A DNA stretch of 64,000 nt from NCBI RefSeq assembly GCF_003012705.1, contig NZ_PXYL01000002.1, positions 372,001 to 436,000 on the forward strand, given 5' to 3'. This stretch comes from Pseudaminobacter soli (ex Li et al. 2025). GTDB taxonomy: Bacteria > Pseudomonadota > Alphaproteobacteria > Rhizobiales > Rhizobiaceae. This document shows positions 38,946 through 47,406 of this stretch, piece after piece (position 1 is the first letter of the stretch; every line of letters begins with the position of its first letter). The notes beneath the pieces are model-generated. The model was given only the letters and a program-made list of their open reading frames with translations. It made no database searches and had not been told where the DNA came from. The position numbers and the translations under genes are program-made.

Positions 38946-39785
38946 ATGATCGTCGACACTCATCTACACCTGATAGACCTCTCGGCGTTGCGTTATCCCT
39001 GGCTTGCCGGGGTGGCGACCCTCAACCGCGACTTCCGCTACGAGGAATATGCACGCGAAGCCAAGCGGTCCGGGATTTCGGCCACGCTTCACATGGAAGT
39101 CGATGTGGATCCCGCCGAGATGGAATCCGAAACCGCCTATGTGCAGGAGCTGGCTGAGCAACCGGGCAACATCATCGCGGGCGCCATCGCCGCCTGCCGT
39201 CCGGAGGAGGCGGGCTTTGCCACCTATCTCGAACGCCAAAGGCAAAACCCCTTCGTGAAGGGGTTCCGGCGCGTTCTGCATGTGTTGCCCGACGAGTTGT
39301 CGGAAGGTACGCTGTTTCGCGAAAATATTCGGCGGCTTGCCGGCACGGGGCTAACCTTCGATCTCTGCGTGCTGCCGCATCAGATTTCCAAGGCGATTGC
39401 GCTTGCCGATCTCGCGCCTGACGTCCAGTTCGTGCTCGACCATTGCGGCGTGCCCGACATCAAGGGCGGGACTGCGCATCCCTGGCGCGAGCACATGGCG
39501 GAAATCGGCCGGCGCGACAATATCATGGTCAAGATTTCGGGCGTGGTTGCCTATGCCGATCCCGATGGCTGGACGGTCGAGACGCTGCGCCCCTATGTCG
39601 AGCACACCATCGAAAGTTTTGGCTGGGATCGCGTGGTCTGGGGCAGCGACTGGCCAGTCTGCACGCTCGGCGGCGGCCTGTCCCAATGGGTGGCCGCAAC
39701 CCATGCGCTGCTGGCCGGCGCCTCGGCCGACGAGCGCGCAAAGCTGCTTTCCGGCAATGCGAGGCGGATCTGGAAACTGGTGTAA
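38946..39785 (+). CDS. Amidohydrolase-2-family protein, probable L-fuconolactone hydrolase
   Basis: 279 residues from ATG 38946 behind GAAGGAGGAGC. The metal motif is in IVDTHLHLID (H6, H8). FVLDHCGVPD near 161 and WGSDWPVCTL near 235 carry the remaining ligands. These features mark the TIM-barrel lactonases of the L-fuconolactonase/LigI group. It would open the lactone formed by the sugar dehydrogenase. It lies 63 bases after the IclR gene in the same direction. The stop codon is inside a strong terminator hairpin. Confidence 0.83.
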   Translation: MIVDTHLHLIDLSALRYPWLAGVATLNRDFRYEEYAREAKRSGISATLHMEVDVDPAEMESETAYVQELAEQPGNIIAGAIAACRPEEAGFATYLERQRQNPFVKGFRRVLHVLPDELSEGTLFRENIRRLAGTGLTFDLCVLPHQISKAIALADLAPDVQFVLDHCGVPDIKGGTAHPWREHMAEIGRRDNIMVKISGVVAYADPDGWTVETLRPYVEHTIESFGWDRVVWGSDWPVCTLGGGLSQWVAATHALLAGASADERAKLLSGNARRIWKLV

Positions 39786-39797
39786 ACCAGTTTCCAG
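39770..39797. terminator. Bidirectional hairpin between converging genes
   Basis: CTGGAAACTGG, loop TGTAAA, CCAGTTTCCAG: a perfect 11-bp stem. The loop holds the TAA stop of the lactonase gene. T-richness is weak on both sides. The convergent solute-binding-fold gene ends 10 bases away. Confidence 0.6.
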
Positions 39798-39806
39798 ATT
39801 TCATGG

Positions 39807-40955
39807 TTATCGGCTGACGCCCGCAAAGCTCTCGCGGAACAGCCGATTAATGTCTTCGATCACGGCACGCGGCGCTTGGCGCCCGGCGAGGCCCTCGTTG
39901 AGACGGTCGGATGCGGCCTGCTGGAAAGCCATATAGCCATTGTGGCGCGGGCGCACCCATGCGCCTTCCAGCGTCGCGCGAGTGGCCTTGTAGAAGCCGC
40001 TGGTCGCCGCGTTGACGCCATCGTCTTCCCAGGCGTGCGCATGGCCGGGCTGGCCGCCGGCCGCCGCGTAAGGTCCGCGCTGTACCTCGCTGCCAGCCAC
40101 CCAATAGGCGAAATTGATGGCTGCTTCGCGCGCCCGCGAAAAGGCCGAAACGGCGATGCCGGTGCCGCCGAGCGCCGAGCCGACCGGCCCATTTTTGCCG
40201 GCCTCAGGAATGTCGACGAAGGCAAGGCGATTGGGTCGGAAGCCGGGAAACGAATAGCTGACATAACCGTAGATCAGCGGCGAGCAGACGATTTTTGATC
40301 CGGCTTCCGCCATCCTTTCCGACACCGCGATGGGATCCATTTCCCGTGAAGCGGGGTCGAGCAGATCGGCGATTTCACGGAGCATCTCGAACACGGTCGC
40401 GCCGGCTTCGGGCGCGATGAGCATGTCGCCTTCGACCGCGCAAGCATGACCGAGATTGCCGGCGAGCGTATAGAAGGACATCAGCGAATGCGGGGGCCGC
40501 AACGCCAGCGCGACGCGACCGTCGCGCGCTAGATCCAGCATATCGCTCCACTTTGTCGGCGGCGCGTCGAGCGCATCGGGCCGCCAGGCCTGAACCTGCG
40601 TCGCCGCATCGATTGGAAACGCACACTGTCGGCCTTCCCAGTTGTAGCTCGGATAGGATTGGCCGACGCTTGCCCCGGCCAGTTCCGAGCGCTCCGCCTC
40701 GCGTCCCGGAATATCGAGCGGCGCAAGGCATCCCTCGGCCGTGATCTGGCCGACATGCGGGTGGTCGATGACGATGAGGTCGTAGGCACGCGCCAGTTCC
40801 TCGACCGGGAAGGATTCGAAATCCTGCAGGGAACGCTTGTCCCAGTCGATGCGAACGCCGGTGCGCTGTTCCCAGATCGCGGAGCAGGCAACCATCGGGT
40901 CGTAACCGCGCGGGTGGCTCCAGGTCATGCCTTTGAGGCGCACGGGCGGGCTCAC
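39807..40955 (-). CDS. Solute-binding-protein-fold protein without signal peptide
   Basis: 382 residues. The body resembles family 1 extracellular sugar-binding proteins: an early GMTWSHPRGYDPM, then YDLIVIDHPHVGQI near 60, and a late block SALGGTGIAVSAFSRAREAA near 265. The N-terminus is MSPPVRLKGMTW, with no hydrophobic segment and no upstream extension, because the start overlaps the CoA-transferase stop (ATGA). It is therefore predicted to stay in the cytosol. No permease or ATPase gene is attached. It may be a cytosolic ligand-binding or sensory partner of the CoA-transferase; function is unknown. Confidence 0.8.
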   Translation of the reverse strand: MSPPVRLKGMTWSHPRGYDPMVACSAIWEQRTGVRIDWDKRSLQDFESFPVEELARAYDLIVIDHPHVGQITAEGCLAPLDIPGREAERSELAGASVGQSYPSYNWEGRQCAFPIDAATQVQAWRPDALDAPPTKWSDMLDLARDGRVALALRPPHSLMSFYTLAGNLGHACAVEGDMLIAPEAGATVFEMLREIADLLDPASREMDPIAVSERMAEAGSKIVCSPLIYGYVSYSFPGFRPNRLAFVDIPEAGKNGPVGSALGGTGIAVSAFSRAREAAINFAYWVAGSEVQRGPYAAAGGQPGHAHAWEDDGVNAATSGFYKATRATLEGAWVRPRHNGYMAFQQAASDRLNEGLAGRQAPRAVIEDINRLFRESFAGVSR

Positions 40956-42112
40956 AGACCGAACTCCGCGCGGATGGCGGCACTGTGCTCGCCGATGCGG
41001 GGTGCTGCGCGCGCTACCACGGGCCGCTGCCCGTTAATGCGCAGCGGCGAGCGGGTCGTAGTGATCGACACGTTGTCCTCGCGCGTCACGGTCTGCAACA
41101 TGTCGAGCATCTGGAAACCTTCGCTGTCCAGTAGTTCGTTCCAGTCCATCACCTTGGCACACCAGATGTCAGCCGGCTCCAGAATGGCCAGCCATTCCTC
41201 GATCGTTCCGGTGGCGATACGTTTTGCGATGATTGCCTTGATCTCGTCGCGGGCCGTGAACCAGCTGGCGGGATCGTCGCGGTATTGCGCAAGCTCTTCG
41301 AGGCCGAGCAGGTCCGCCAGCTTGGGGATCGGCGTCATGGCGATGGCGAGGTAGCCGTCCCTAGCGGGATAGACGCCGTAGGGCGCCGCGAGATAGGCAT
41401 GCGCGCTGCGGAATCTGGAGCGCCGGGGCAGGCGCCGGCCGTCGTTCAAATGTGTGGTCAGCACCTCGAATTGCAGGTCCACCAGCGCTTCGAGCAGGCT
41501 CGTCTCCACATGGCTGCCCTGGCCGGTAACGCTGCGCCGCACCAAGGCGGCCAGAATGCCTTGTGCCGCCGCAGCGCCGGCCAACATGTCGCCGATGGCG
41601 AGGCCGAAAGGCACTGGGCCTTGTTCCTCGTCGCCGTTCAGCCACATCACGCCCGAGCGCGACTGCGCCAGCAGGTCCTGCCCCGGCCGCTTCAGCCAGG
41701 GGCCTTCCTCGCCGTAGCCGCTGATCGAGGCATAGACCAGTCGCGGGTTGATCTTGCGCACCGCCTCGTAGTCGAGGCCGAGCCGCTCGATCACGCCGGG
41801 GCGGAAATTCTGGATCAGCACGTCGGCCTTGGCCAGCAGCGTGCACAGCGCGGCGAGATCGTCCTCATTCTTCAAGTCGATGGCCAGGCTTTCCTTGGCG
41901 CGGTTGATCGCATGAAAGATGGTGGAATCGCCGCCGATCTCGGTGTCGCTGAGATAAAGCCTTCGCGACAGGTCGCCGCCATCCGGCCGCTCGATCTTGA
42001 TGACGCGCGCGCCGAGATCCATCAGCCTGAGCGAGCAATAGGGCCCGGACAGGAACTGGCTCATGTCCACCACCACGAGGCCCGTCAGCGGCAGGTCGGT
42101 GTCTGTGCTCAT
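40952..42112 (-). CDS. CaiB/BaiF-family (class III) CoA-transferase
   Basis: 386 residues. The family opening LVVVDMSQFLSGPYCSLRLMD (residues 12-32) and VIKIERPDGGDLSR near 38 are typical, as is LIQNFRPGVIERLGLDY near 95. The region of the catalytic acid reads GSHVETSLLEA near 200, with Glu where many relatives have VD. It moves CoA between carboxylic acids. It lies 6 bases after the MaoC gene and overlaps the next gene by 4 bases, so the three act together, perhaps on a branched dicarboxylic acid. Confidence 0.88.
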   Translation of the reverse strand: MSTDTDLPLTGLVVVDMSQFLSGPYCSLRLMDLGARVIKIERPDGGDLSRRLYLSDTEIGGDSTIFHAINRAKESLAIDLKNEDDLAALCTLLAKADVLIQNFRPGVIERLGLDYEAVRKINPRLVYASISGYGEEGPWLKRPGQDLLAQSRSGVMWLNGDEEQGPVPFGLAIGDMLAGAAAAQGILAALVRRSVTGQGSHVETSLLEALVDLQFEVLTTHLNDGRRLPRRSRFRSAHAYLAAPYGVYPARDGYLAIAMTPIPKLADLLGLEELAQYRDDPASWFTARDEIKAIIAKRIATGTIEEWLAILEPADIWCAKVMDWNELLDSEGFQMLDMLQTVTREDNVSITTTRSPLRINGQRPVVARAAPRIGEHSAAIRAEFGL

Positions 42113-42118
42113 CTTGGG

Positions 42119-42670
42119 CTATTTCTCAGTCTTGCCGGCGAAATCGGCCGGGTTGCGATATTTCACGGTCTGCAGGTGCTCGCAGTAGAGCACCAGTTCG
42201 CCTTCGCCCTTGAATACCTCATAGCTGGCGCGGATCAGGCCCAGCTCCTTATAGCGTGGGCGTTTGTCGAGGTTGGTGCGGATGGCGTAGATGGTGTCGC
42301 CGATGAACACCGGCTTGATGAAGCGCAGCTTGTCGTATCCATAGGAAAAGGCGTTGACGCAGTTGGTGGCGACAAGCCCCAAGCCGGCGGAGAACACGAA
42401 GGCGCCGGCGATCAGCCGCTTGCCGAACATGCCCTCGGTTTCGGCGAACATCTGGTCCTGCACGTAAGGGTGGATGTCCAGCACCAGCGTGTTGAAGAGG
42501 TGGCTGTCCCCCTCCGACATGGTCCGGCGTAGCGAGCGGATCTTCTGGCCGACGGGCCAGTCCTCATAGAACCAGTTCTCCGAATTCCACACCGGTATCT
42601 CGGCATGGTCGGCCGGCATGTTGTGCGGCCGCGTGGAAGAAATGCCCACCGTGGGCGCGAAATCCGTCAT
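42119..42670 (-). CDS. MaoC-family dehydratase (mesaconyl/methylmalyl-CoA-hydratase-like)
   Basis: 183 residues from ATG 42670; ATG 42730 or 42859 are possible longer starts. It has one hot-dog domain, with the active stretch [19 protein letters not shown] near 54-72 and [15 protein letters not shown] near 83. The longer N-terminal part ([16 protein letters not shown]) is seen in hydratases acting on C4-C5 dicarboxyl-CoA. It is first gene of a three-gene unit with a CoA-transferase, so it probably hydrates the CoA ester made there. Confidence 0.78.
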   Translation of the reverse strand: MTDFAPTVGISSTRPHNMPADHAEIPVWNSENWFYEDWPVGQKIRSLRRTMSEGDSHLFNTLVLDIHPYVQDQMFAETEGMFGKRLIAGAFVFSAGLGLVATNCVNAFSYGYDKLRFIKPVFIGDTIYAIRTNLDKRPRYKELGLIRASYEVFKGEGELVLYCEHLQTVKYRNPADFAGKTEK

Positions 42671-42933
42671 CGATGCTTCCGTTTCGAAAATGTGCTGCCA
42701 GATCGTCGTGCGACCGGTCAGCCTCCCCATATCTTCTTTTATGAATACAGTTTTCACATATGGATGAAACATGCAAGCTGAAATCACCTTCCAGCCCAGC
42801 TCGCGGAAGGAGGTGTTTTTCGCCTGCCTACGTCCAATTTGGGAAAGGGATCGCGACATAAGCGCTTCGGCCCGGACACCGATTGCGGTATGATCGAAGT
42901 CTATTTTTCCATAACCAAAACGGGAGCGACGCT

Positions 42934-43593
42934 ATGGGCCTTCGCATCAATGACATTGCACCGGATTTCACCGCCGAAACGACCAAGGGCACGATCCACT
43001 TCCATGATTGGATCGGCGATGGTTATGCGGTGCTCTTCTCGCACCCGAAAAACTTCACCCCGGTCTGCACGACCGAGCTCGGAGCCATGGCGGGCATCGC
43101 CGACGAGTTCACTAAGCGCAACGCCAAGATTATCGGCATCTCCGTCGATCCAGTCGAGAGCCACGACAAGTGGAAGGACGATATCCGCGTCGCCACCGGC
43201 TATGTGGTCGACTATCCGCTGATCGGTGACCGCGACCTCAAGGTCGCCAAGCTCTATGACATGCTGCCGGCCGCGGCAGGCGATACCTCCGAAGGGCGTA
43301 CCCCGGCCGACAATGCGACCGTGCGCTCTGTCTTCATCATCGGACCCGACAAGCGGATCAAGCTCGTGCTGACCTATCCGATGACCACGGGCCGCAACTT
43401 CGACGAGATCCTGCGCGCGCTCGATTCCATACAGCTCACCGCCAAGCACCAGGTGGCAACACCGGCGAACTGGAAGCAGGGCGAGGACGTCATCATCACA
43501 GCAGCGGTGTCGGACGAAGACGCCGTCAAGCGCTTCGGCGCTTTTGACCGCATCCTGCCCTACCTGCGCAAGACCAAGCAGCCGCAGGCCTGA
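42934..43593 (+). CDS. 1-Cys peroxiredoxin (Prx6/LsfA type)
   Basis: 219 residues from ATG 42934 behind CGGGAGCG. The peroxidatic cysteine C45 is in FTPVCTTE and is the only cysteine in the protein, so it is a 1-Cys enzyme. The extended C-terminal domain (about 150-219) and VRSVFIIGPDKRIK are those of the Prx6 group. It reduces hydrogen peroxide and organic peroxides in the cytosol. It stands alone, divergent from the MaoC gene across 263 bases (42671-42933) in which I see no further feature. Confidence 0.93.
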   Translation: MGLRINDIAPDFTAETTKGTIHFHDWIGDGYAVLFSHPKNFTPVCTTELGAMAGIADEFTKRNAKIIGISVDPVESHDKWKDDIRVATGYVVDYPLIGDRDLKVAKLYDMLPAAAGDTSEGRTPADNATVRSVFIIGPDKRIKLVLTYPMTTGRNFDEILRALDSIQLTAKHQVATPANWKQGEDVIITAAVSDEDAVKRFGAFDRILPYLRKTKQPQA

Positions 43594-43620
43594 AGTTCCC
43601 GTCACTCCGCGTGAAGAAAG

Positions 43621-43645
43621 CGAGCCTCGCCTCCGGCGGGGCTCG
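43621..43645 (+). terminator. Terminator after the peroxiredoxin gene
   Basis: CGAGCCTCGCC, loop TCC, GGCGGGGCTCG: an 11-bp stem with one T-G pair, followed by TCGCGTTTTC. It lies between two converging genes. Confidence 0.7.
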
Positions 43646-43653
43646 TCGCGTTT

Positions 43654-44034
43654 TCAGGATTGATGCGCGAAATCGCGTTGCGCCTTGGCTGTCGCCAGAA
43701 CTTTGCCTTTCGCGTCCAGCGCCTTCACGGTGAAAACATAGGTATGCGTGCCGGAAGGCGGGCAGGGACCTTTGTATTTGAAGGCGCCGTAGGGCACAGA
43801 GGCCTCGCCCTTATAGGGAACCTGGCCACCGCCGTGGTTGAAGTTCGGCGCGTTCTTGTCCGTCATGTGGAAGTCGAGCGTCGCCGTGCCGCTTGGAACG
43901 CCCGACACCTTGAACGGCGGCGAATTGGGGTCGAAGCACTTCTTCGTCGGTCCCCAGTCGAAGCTAACCTTCATCTCGGCATGTGCCGTTGCGGTGAGGG
44001 CGGCGAGGATCGTACTTGCCAGCAAGAGACGCAT
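43654..44034 (-). CDS. Secreted PEBP-like (YbhB/YbcL) protein
   Basis: 126 residues from ATG 44034; ATG 44058 adds 8 residues. A Sec signal covers residues 1-19, ending AHA. The mature protein reads SPPFKVSGVPSGTATLDFHM near 38 and YKGPCPPSGTHTYVFTV near 87. This is the ligand-site wording of bacterial phosphatidylethanolamine-binding-like proteins, though shorter than usual (about 150-180). Two cysteines (near 33 and 91) may pair. Function in bacteria is unknown. Confidence 0.72.
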   Translation of the reverse strand: MRLLLASTILAALTATAHAEMKVSFDWGPTKKCFDPNSPPFKVSGVPSGTATLDFHMTDKNAPNFNHGGGQVPYKGEASVPYGAFKYKGPCPPSGTHTYVFTVKALDAKGKVLATAKAQRDFAHQS

Positions 44035-44148
44035 GGTTCTGGTCCCTTTCGTTGCCATCGCGCGCGGAGCGCCGATGCTTTTCGCGCGAGGAAAGATAGG
44101 GCGGAGATCGCGGGTTGAAAACTCGGTCCCGCGGTCGGTGCGATGCTG

Positions 44149-44176
44149 ACGGAGGACAAGCTGGGCTGTCCTCCGT
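44149..44176 (-). terminator. Strong hairpin after the betaine transporter operon
   Basis: ACGGAGGACA, 8-base loop, TGTCCTCCGT: a perfect 10-bp stem 22 bases beyond the ProV stop. There is no U-run on the minus side, so it may stabilise RNA rather than stop transcription. Confidence 0.5.
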
Positions 44177-44198
44177 CTTCCGTCTCATCGTGAATGCT

Positions 44199-45254
44199 TC
44201 AGTTTCCGGCCGCCGGCGTCACCATGGCCGAAATGATCCGCTGCAGGTCCAGCCGGCCGATCTGTTCGCCGTTGCCATTGACGACCGAAAGCTCGGTCTG
44301 CCCGGCCTTGGTCAGCATGGTCGCGGCCTCGTCGAGCGTGGTGTCGGCATGTGCCCGGACCGAGGCAGGCTGGGCGCCTGCATTGATCGGAGCCATGACC
44401 GCATCGAGCCGGATAACACGTCCCCGGTTCACCTCCTTGACGAAGTTGGCGATATAGCCGTCGGCCGGATTGAGCACGATGTCCTGGGCGGTGCCCTGCT
44501 GGATCACTTCACCGTCGCGCAGGATCGCCACCCGGTCGCCAAGGCGCAGCGCCTCGTCGAGGTCGTGGGTGATGAAGACGATCGTCTTCTTAATCTCCTT
44601 TTGCAGGTCAAGGAGCACGCTCTGCATGTCCATGCGGATCAGCGGGTCGAGCGCCGAAAACGCTTCGTCCATCAGCAGGATCGGCGCGTCATTGGTCAGC
44701 GCGCGCGCCAGGCCCACGCGTTGCTGCATACCGCCGGACAGCTGGTTGGGATATTTCTGCTCGAAGCCCTTTAGGCCGACACGCTCGATCCAGCGCATCG
44801 CCGACTCCACCTGCCTGGCGCGCGGCACGCCCTGCACCTCGAGCCCGTAGACGGTGTTTTCCAGCACGTTGCGATGCGGCAGCAGCGCGAATTTTTGGAA
44901 GACCATCGCCGTCTTGTGGCGACGGAAATCGCGTAGCTCGCGCGGGTTCATCTTCACCACGTCGGCGTCGCCGACAAGCACCTCGCCGGCGGTGGGATCG
45001 ATCAGCCGGTTGATGTGACGGATCAGCGTCGACTTGCCGGACCCCGACAGGCCCATGATGACGAAGATATCGCCGCCGGGCATGTCGATGTTGATGTCCT
45101 TGAGGCCCAGAACATGTCCGTGCTTCTCATTCAGCTCGGCCTTGGTCATGCCTTTTTTGACCATATCAACATAGCCTGCCGCGCCATGGCCGAAGATCTT
45201 GTAGAGGTTGCGGATATGGATGCCGTTTTCCGCGTTCTTCTGCGGCTCAGCCAT
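44199..45254 (-). CDS. Glycine betaine/proline-type ABC ATPase (ProV-like)
   Basis: 351 residues from ATG 45254. Walker A GLSGSGKST, signature LSGGMQQRVGLARAL, Walker B MDEAFSALDPLIR and H-loop ITHDLDEAL are clear. The QAT-family opening (NLYKIFGHG...) and a C-terminal CBS-like part (about 275-350, MAPINAGAQPASVRAH) identify it as ProV/OpuAA type. The gene overlaps the permease stop by 8 bases and is last in proX-proW-proV order. It imports a betaine; the nearby demethylases suggest that it is for catabolism rather than osmoprotection. Confidence 0.9.
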   Translation of the reverse strand: MAEPQKNAENGIHIRNLYKIFGHGAAGYVDMVKKGMTKAELNEKHGHVLGLKDINIDMPGGDIFVIMGLSGSGKSTLIRHINRLIDPTAGEVLVGDADVVKMNPRELRDFRRHKTAMVFQKFALLPHRNVLENTVYGLEVQGVPRARQVESAMRWIERVGLKGFEQKYPNQLSGGMQQRVGLARALTNDAPILLMDEAFSALDPLIRMDMQSVLLDLQKEIKKTIVFITHDLDEALRLGDRVAILRDGEVIQQGTAQDIVLNPADGYIANFVKEVNRGRVIRLDAVMAPINAGAQPASVRAHADTTLDEAATMLTKAGQTELSVVNGNGEQIGRLDLQRIISAMVTPAAGN

Positions 45255-46134
45255 GAATGACCTCCAGGTGCCTTTGCAGCCGCTTGCCATAGGCCTGGCT
45301 GATGCGATCGAAGACGATGGCGATGCCGACGATGGCGAGGCCGTTGAACACGCCGAGCGTGAAATATTGGTTGGCGATCGCCTTCAACACCGGCTGACCG
45401 AGGCCCTGCACGCCGATCATGGAGGCGATAACCACCATGGCCAACGCCATCATGATGGTCTGGTTGATGCCGGCCATGATCGTGGGGAGCGCCAGAGGCA
45501 TCTGCACGTTCTTGAGCTTCTGCCAGCTCGACGAGCCGAAGGCGTCCGCCGCCTCGAGCACGTCGCGATCGACCTGGCGTATGCCCAGGTTGGTAAGCCG
45601 GATCATCGGCGGGATGGCATAGATCACCACCGCGATCAGGCCGGGCACCTTGCCGATGCCGAGCAGCATGACCACCGGGATGAGATAGACGAAGCTCGGC
45701 ATGGTCTGCATGATGTCGAGGATCGGGTTGATCCAGCTTTGCAGCCGGTCCGAACGCGACATGGCAATGCCGATGGGGATGCCGAGCACGATCGACAAAA
45801 TGGTGCAGACGAGGATCATCGAGATGGTCTTCATCGTGTCGTCCCACATGTCGAAGTAGCCGATGACCAGCAGCGTGACAACCGAGCTGATCACGATCCT
45901 CCAGCTGCGGGTGGCGAACCAGGCGATCGCCGCGATCAGCAGCAGGATGATCGGCCATGGCGTATTGGTCATGAACCGTTCGGATTGGATGAGGAAATAC
46001 TGCAGCGGCTGGAAGAAGCCCTCGATGCTGTCGCCATAGGCGCGCGTGAAACCGCGGAAGCCTTCGTCGATGCTCTTCTTCAGGACACGCAGCGTGTCAT
46101 CGTCCATATGCGGAAATCTAGTCAGCCAATCCAT
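45247..46134 (-). CDS. Glycine betaine/proline-type ABC permease (ProW-like)
   Basis: 295 residues from ATG 46134 behind AAAGGGGAA. The N-terminal cytosolic region is followed by about six to seven membrane helices. The contact loop EAADAFGSSSWQKLKNVQMP near 200 is the OpuAB/ProW type. It lies 107 bases after the binding-protein gene, with a strong hairpin in that spacer. Confidence 0.9.
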   Translation of the reverse strand: MDWLTRFPHMDDDTLRVLKKSIDEGFRGFTRAYGDSIEGFFQPLQYFLIQSERFMTNTPWPIILLLIAAIAWFATRSWRIVISSVVTLLVIGYFDMWDDTMKTISMILVCTILSIVLGIPIGIAMSRSDRLQSWINPILDIMQTMPSFVYLIPVVMLLGIGKVPGLIAVVIYAIPPMIRLTNLGIRQVDRDVLEAADAFGSSSWQKLKNVQMPLALPTIMAGINQTIMMALAMVVIASMIGVQGLGQPVLKAIANQYFTLGVFNGLAIVGIAIVFDRISQAYGKRLQRHLEVIHG

Positions 46135-46191
46135 CGATTCCCCTTTCACAACAAGCGGATCGTGTTTCGTGTCGTTGGGCTTTTCGAAACG

Positions 46192-46226
46192 CGTCGGTGG
46201 CGCCCCGCTGCGGTGCGCCACCGACG
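46192..46226 (-). other. Hairpin between ProX-like and ProW-like genes
   Basis: CGTCGGTGGCGC, 11-base loop, GCGCCACCGACG: a perfect 12-bp stem 15 bases after the binding-protein stop. It has no U-tract and probably serves differential expression within the operon. Confidence 0.6.
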
Positions 46227-46241
46227 GTTCGTTCGGCCGGT

Positions 46242-47243
46242 TTACTGCGCCGCAGCCTTCACCTTCTCGGCGACCTCGGGCGAGACCCACTTGGTCCAAA
46301 TGTCCTCGCCAGTCTTGATGAAGTGCTTGGCGCCTTCCTCGCCGGTGGCCTGGTTGTCGGTCATCCACGCCAGCAACTTGTTGACGGTCGCGTTCGGCCA
46401 GCTGCGGGTCTTGAGGTAGTCCATGGCCGGCCCCGCGCGATCGGCGAAGCCGGTGGTCACCAGGGTCTCAACCCTATCCTTGGGCCATGCATTGCGCTTC
46501 GGATCCGGGCAGTCAGCAACCGTGTTGCAGCGCTTCCATTCGGCTGCATCGTGGGGAACGCCGTATTCGAGCTTGACCATCTCGTACTTGCCAAGCAGCG
46601 CGGTCGGCTCCCAGTAGTAGCCCATCCAGCCTTCCTTGCGCTCATAGGCCTTGGCTATCGAGCCGTCGAGGCCGGCGGCCGAGCCGGTGTCGACGAGCAC
46701 GAAGCCGGCCTTTTCGCCTTCATAAGCCTTGAAGAGCTGGGTGGTGACCAGCGTGCCGCCCCAGCCCTGCGGGCCGTTGTAGACGGCGCCCTTCGACGAG
46801 TCCTCCGGCGCCGGGAACAGCTCAGGGTGCTTCAACGCATCGTCGATGGTCTTGATGTCAGGGTGGGCGTCGGCGATGTACTTCGGGATCCACCAGCCCT
46901 GGACGCCGCCGTCGGAAAGCGCCTCGACAGTGGAGACCAGCTTCTTGTCGGCAATGCCGCGCTCGACGACTTCGGGCAGCAGGTCGACCCAGCCTTCCGG
47001 CGCGATGTCGGGCTGGCCCTTCTCAGTCATCGAGGTCAGCGTGGGCACCGTGTCGCCGACGACGAGCTGAGCGTCACAGCCATAGCCGGCGTTGAGGATG
47101 AGTTTGTCGATATTGGCCAGCACCTCGGCCGACTGCCAGTTCATGTTGGCTATGGTGACGGTACCGCATTCGGCGGCGTTCGCAGCGCCGCCCATCGCCA
47201 GCAGGCCAAGGGCCAGGGCGGTGGATGCAAGCAGATGTTTCAT
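46242..47243 (-). CDS. Glycine betaine/proline-type ABC solute-binding protein (ProX-like)
   Basis: 333 residues. A Sec signal (residues 1-23, ending ANA) is followed by the OpuAC/ProX fold: TVTIANMNWQSAEVLANI near 28, WWIPKYIADAHPD near 116 and YYWEPTALLGKYEMVKLEYG near 209. Trp/Tyr-rich stretches fit a cation-pi box for a quaternary amine. It is first in the transporter operon, 163 bases after the ProC-like gene in the same direction. Confidence 0.88.
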   Translation of the reverse strand: MKHLLASTALALGLLAMGGAANAAECGTVTIANMNWQSAEVLANIDKLILNAGYGCDAQLVVGDTVPTLTSMTEKGQPDIAPEGWVDLLPEVVERGIADKKLVSTVEALSDGGVQGWWIPKYIADAHPDIKTIDDALKHPELFPAPEDSSKGAVYNGPQGWGGTLVTTQLFKAYEGEKAGFVLVDTGSAAGLDGSIAKAYERKEGWMGYYWEPTALLGKYEMVKLEYGVPHDAAEWKRCNTVADCPDPKRNAWPKDRVETLVTTGFADRAGPAMDYLKTRSWPNATVNKLLAWMTDNQATGEEGAKHFIKTGEDIWTKWVSPEVAEKVKAAAQ

Positions 47244-47406
47244 TGTTCACTCCCATTCAAGCGGTGTTGAATAACAAAAGTGACAATCGACACCGCGTCA
47301 AAAGCCACTTCGCGAAGTACCGCAGCCGCAGCGCGCATGCGATGCTTCAAAAAAGGCCTGGCCGCTGCATGCCGCAATCTCCTCCGGGCATGCATTGGCC
47401 GGTTTC

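Noticed and set aside
39807-40955. Ordinary sugar-binding protein with a mis-called start
   Set aside because: The upstream sequence is the CoA-transferase gene and offers no in-frame signal peptide; the ATGA overlap supports the start.
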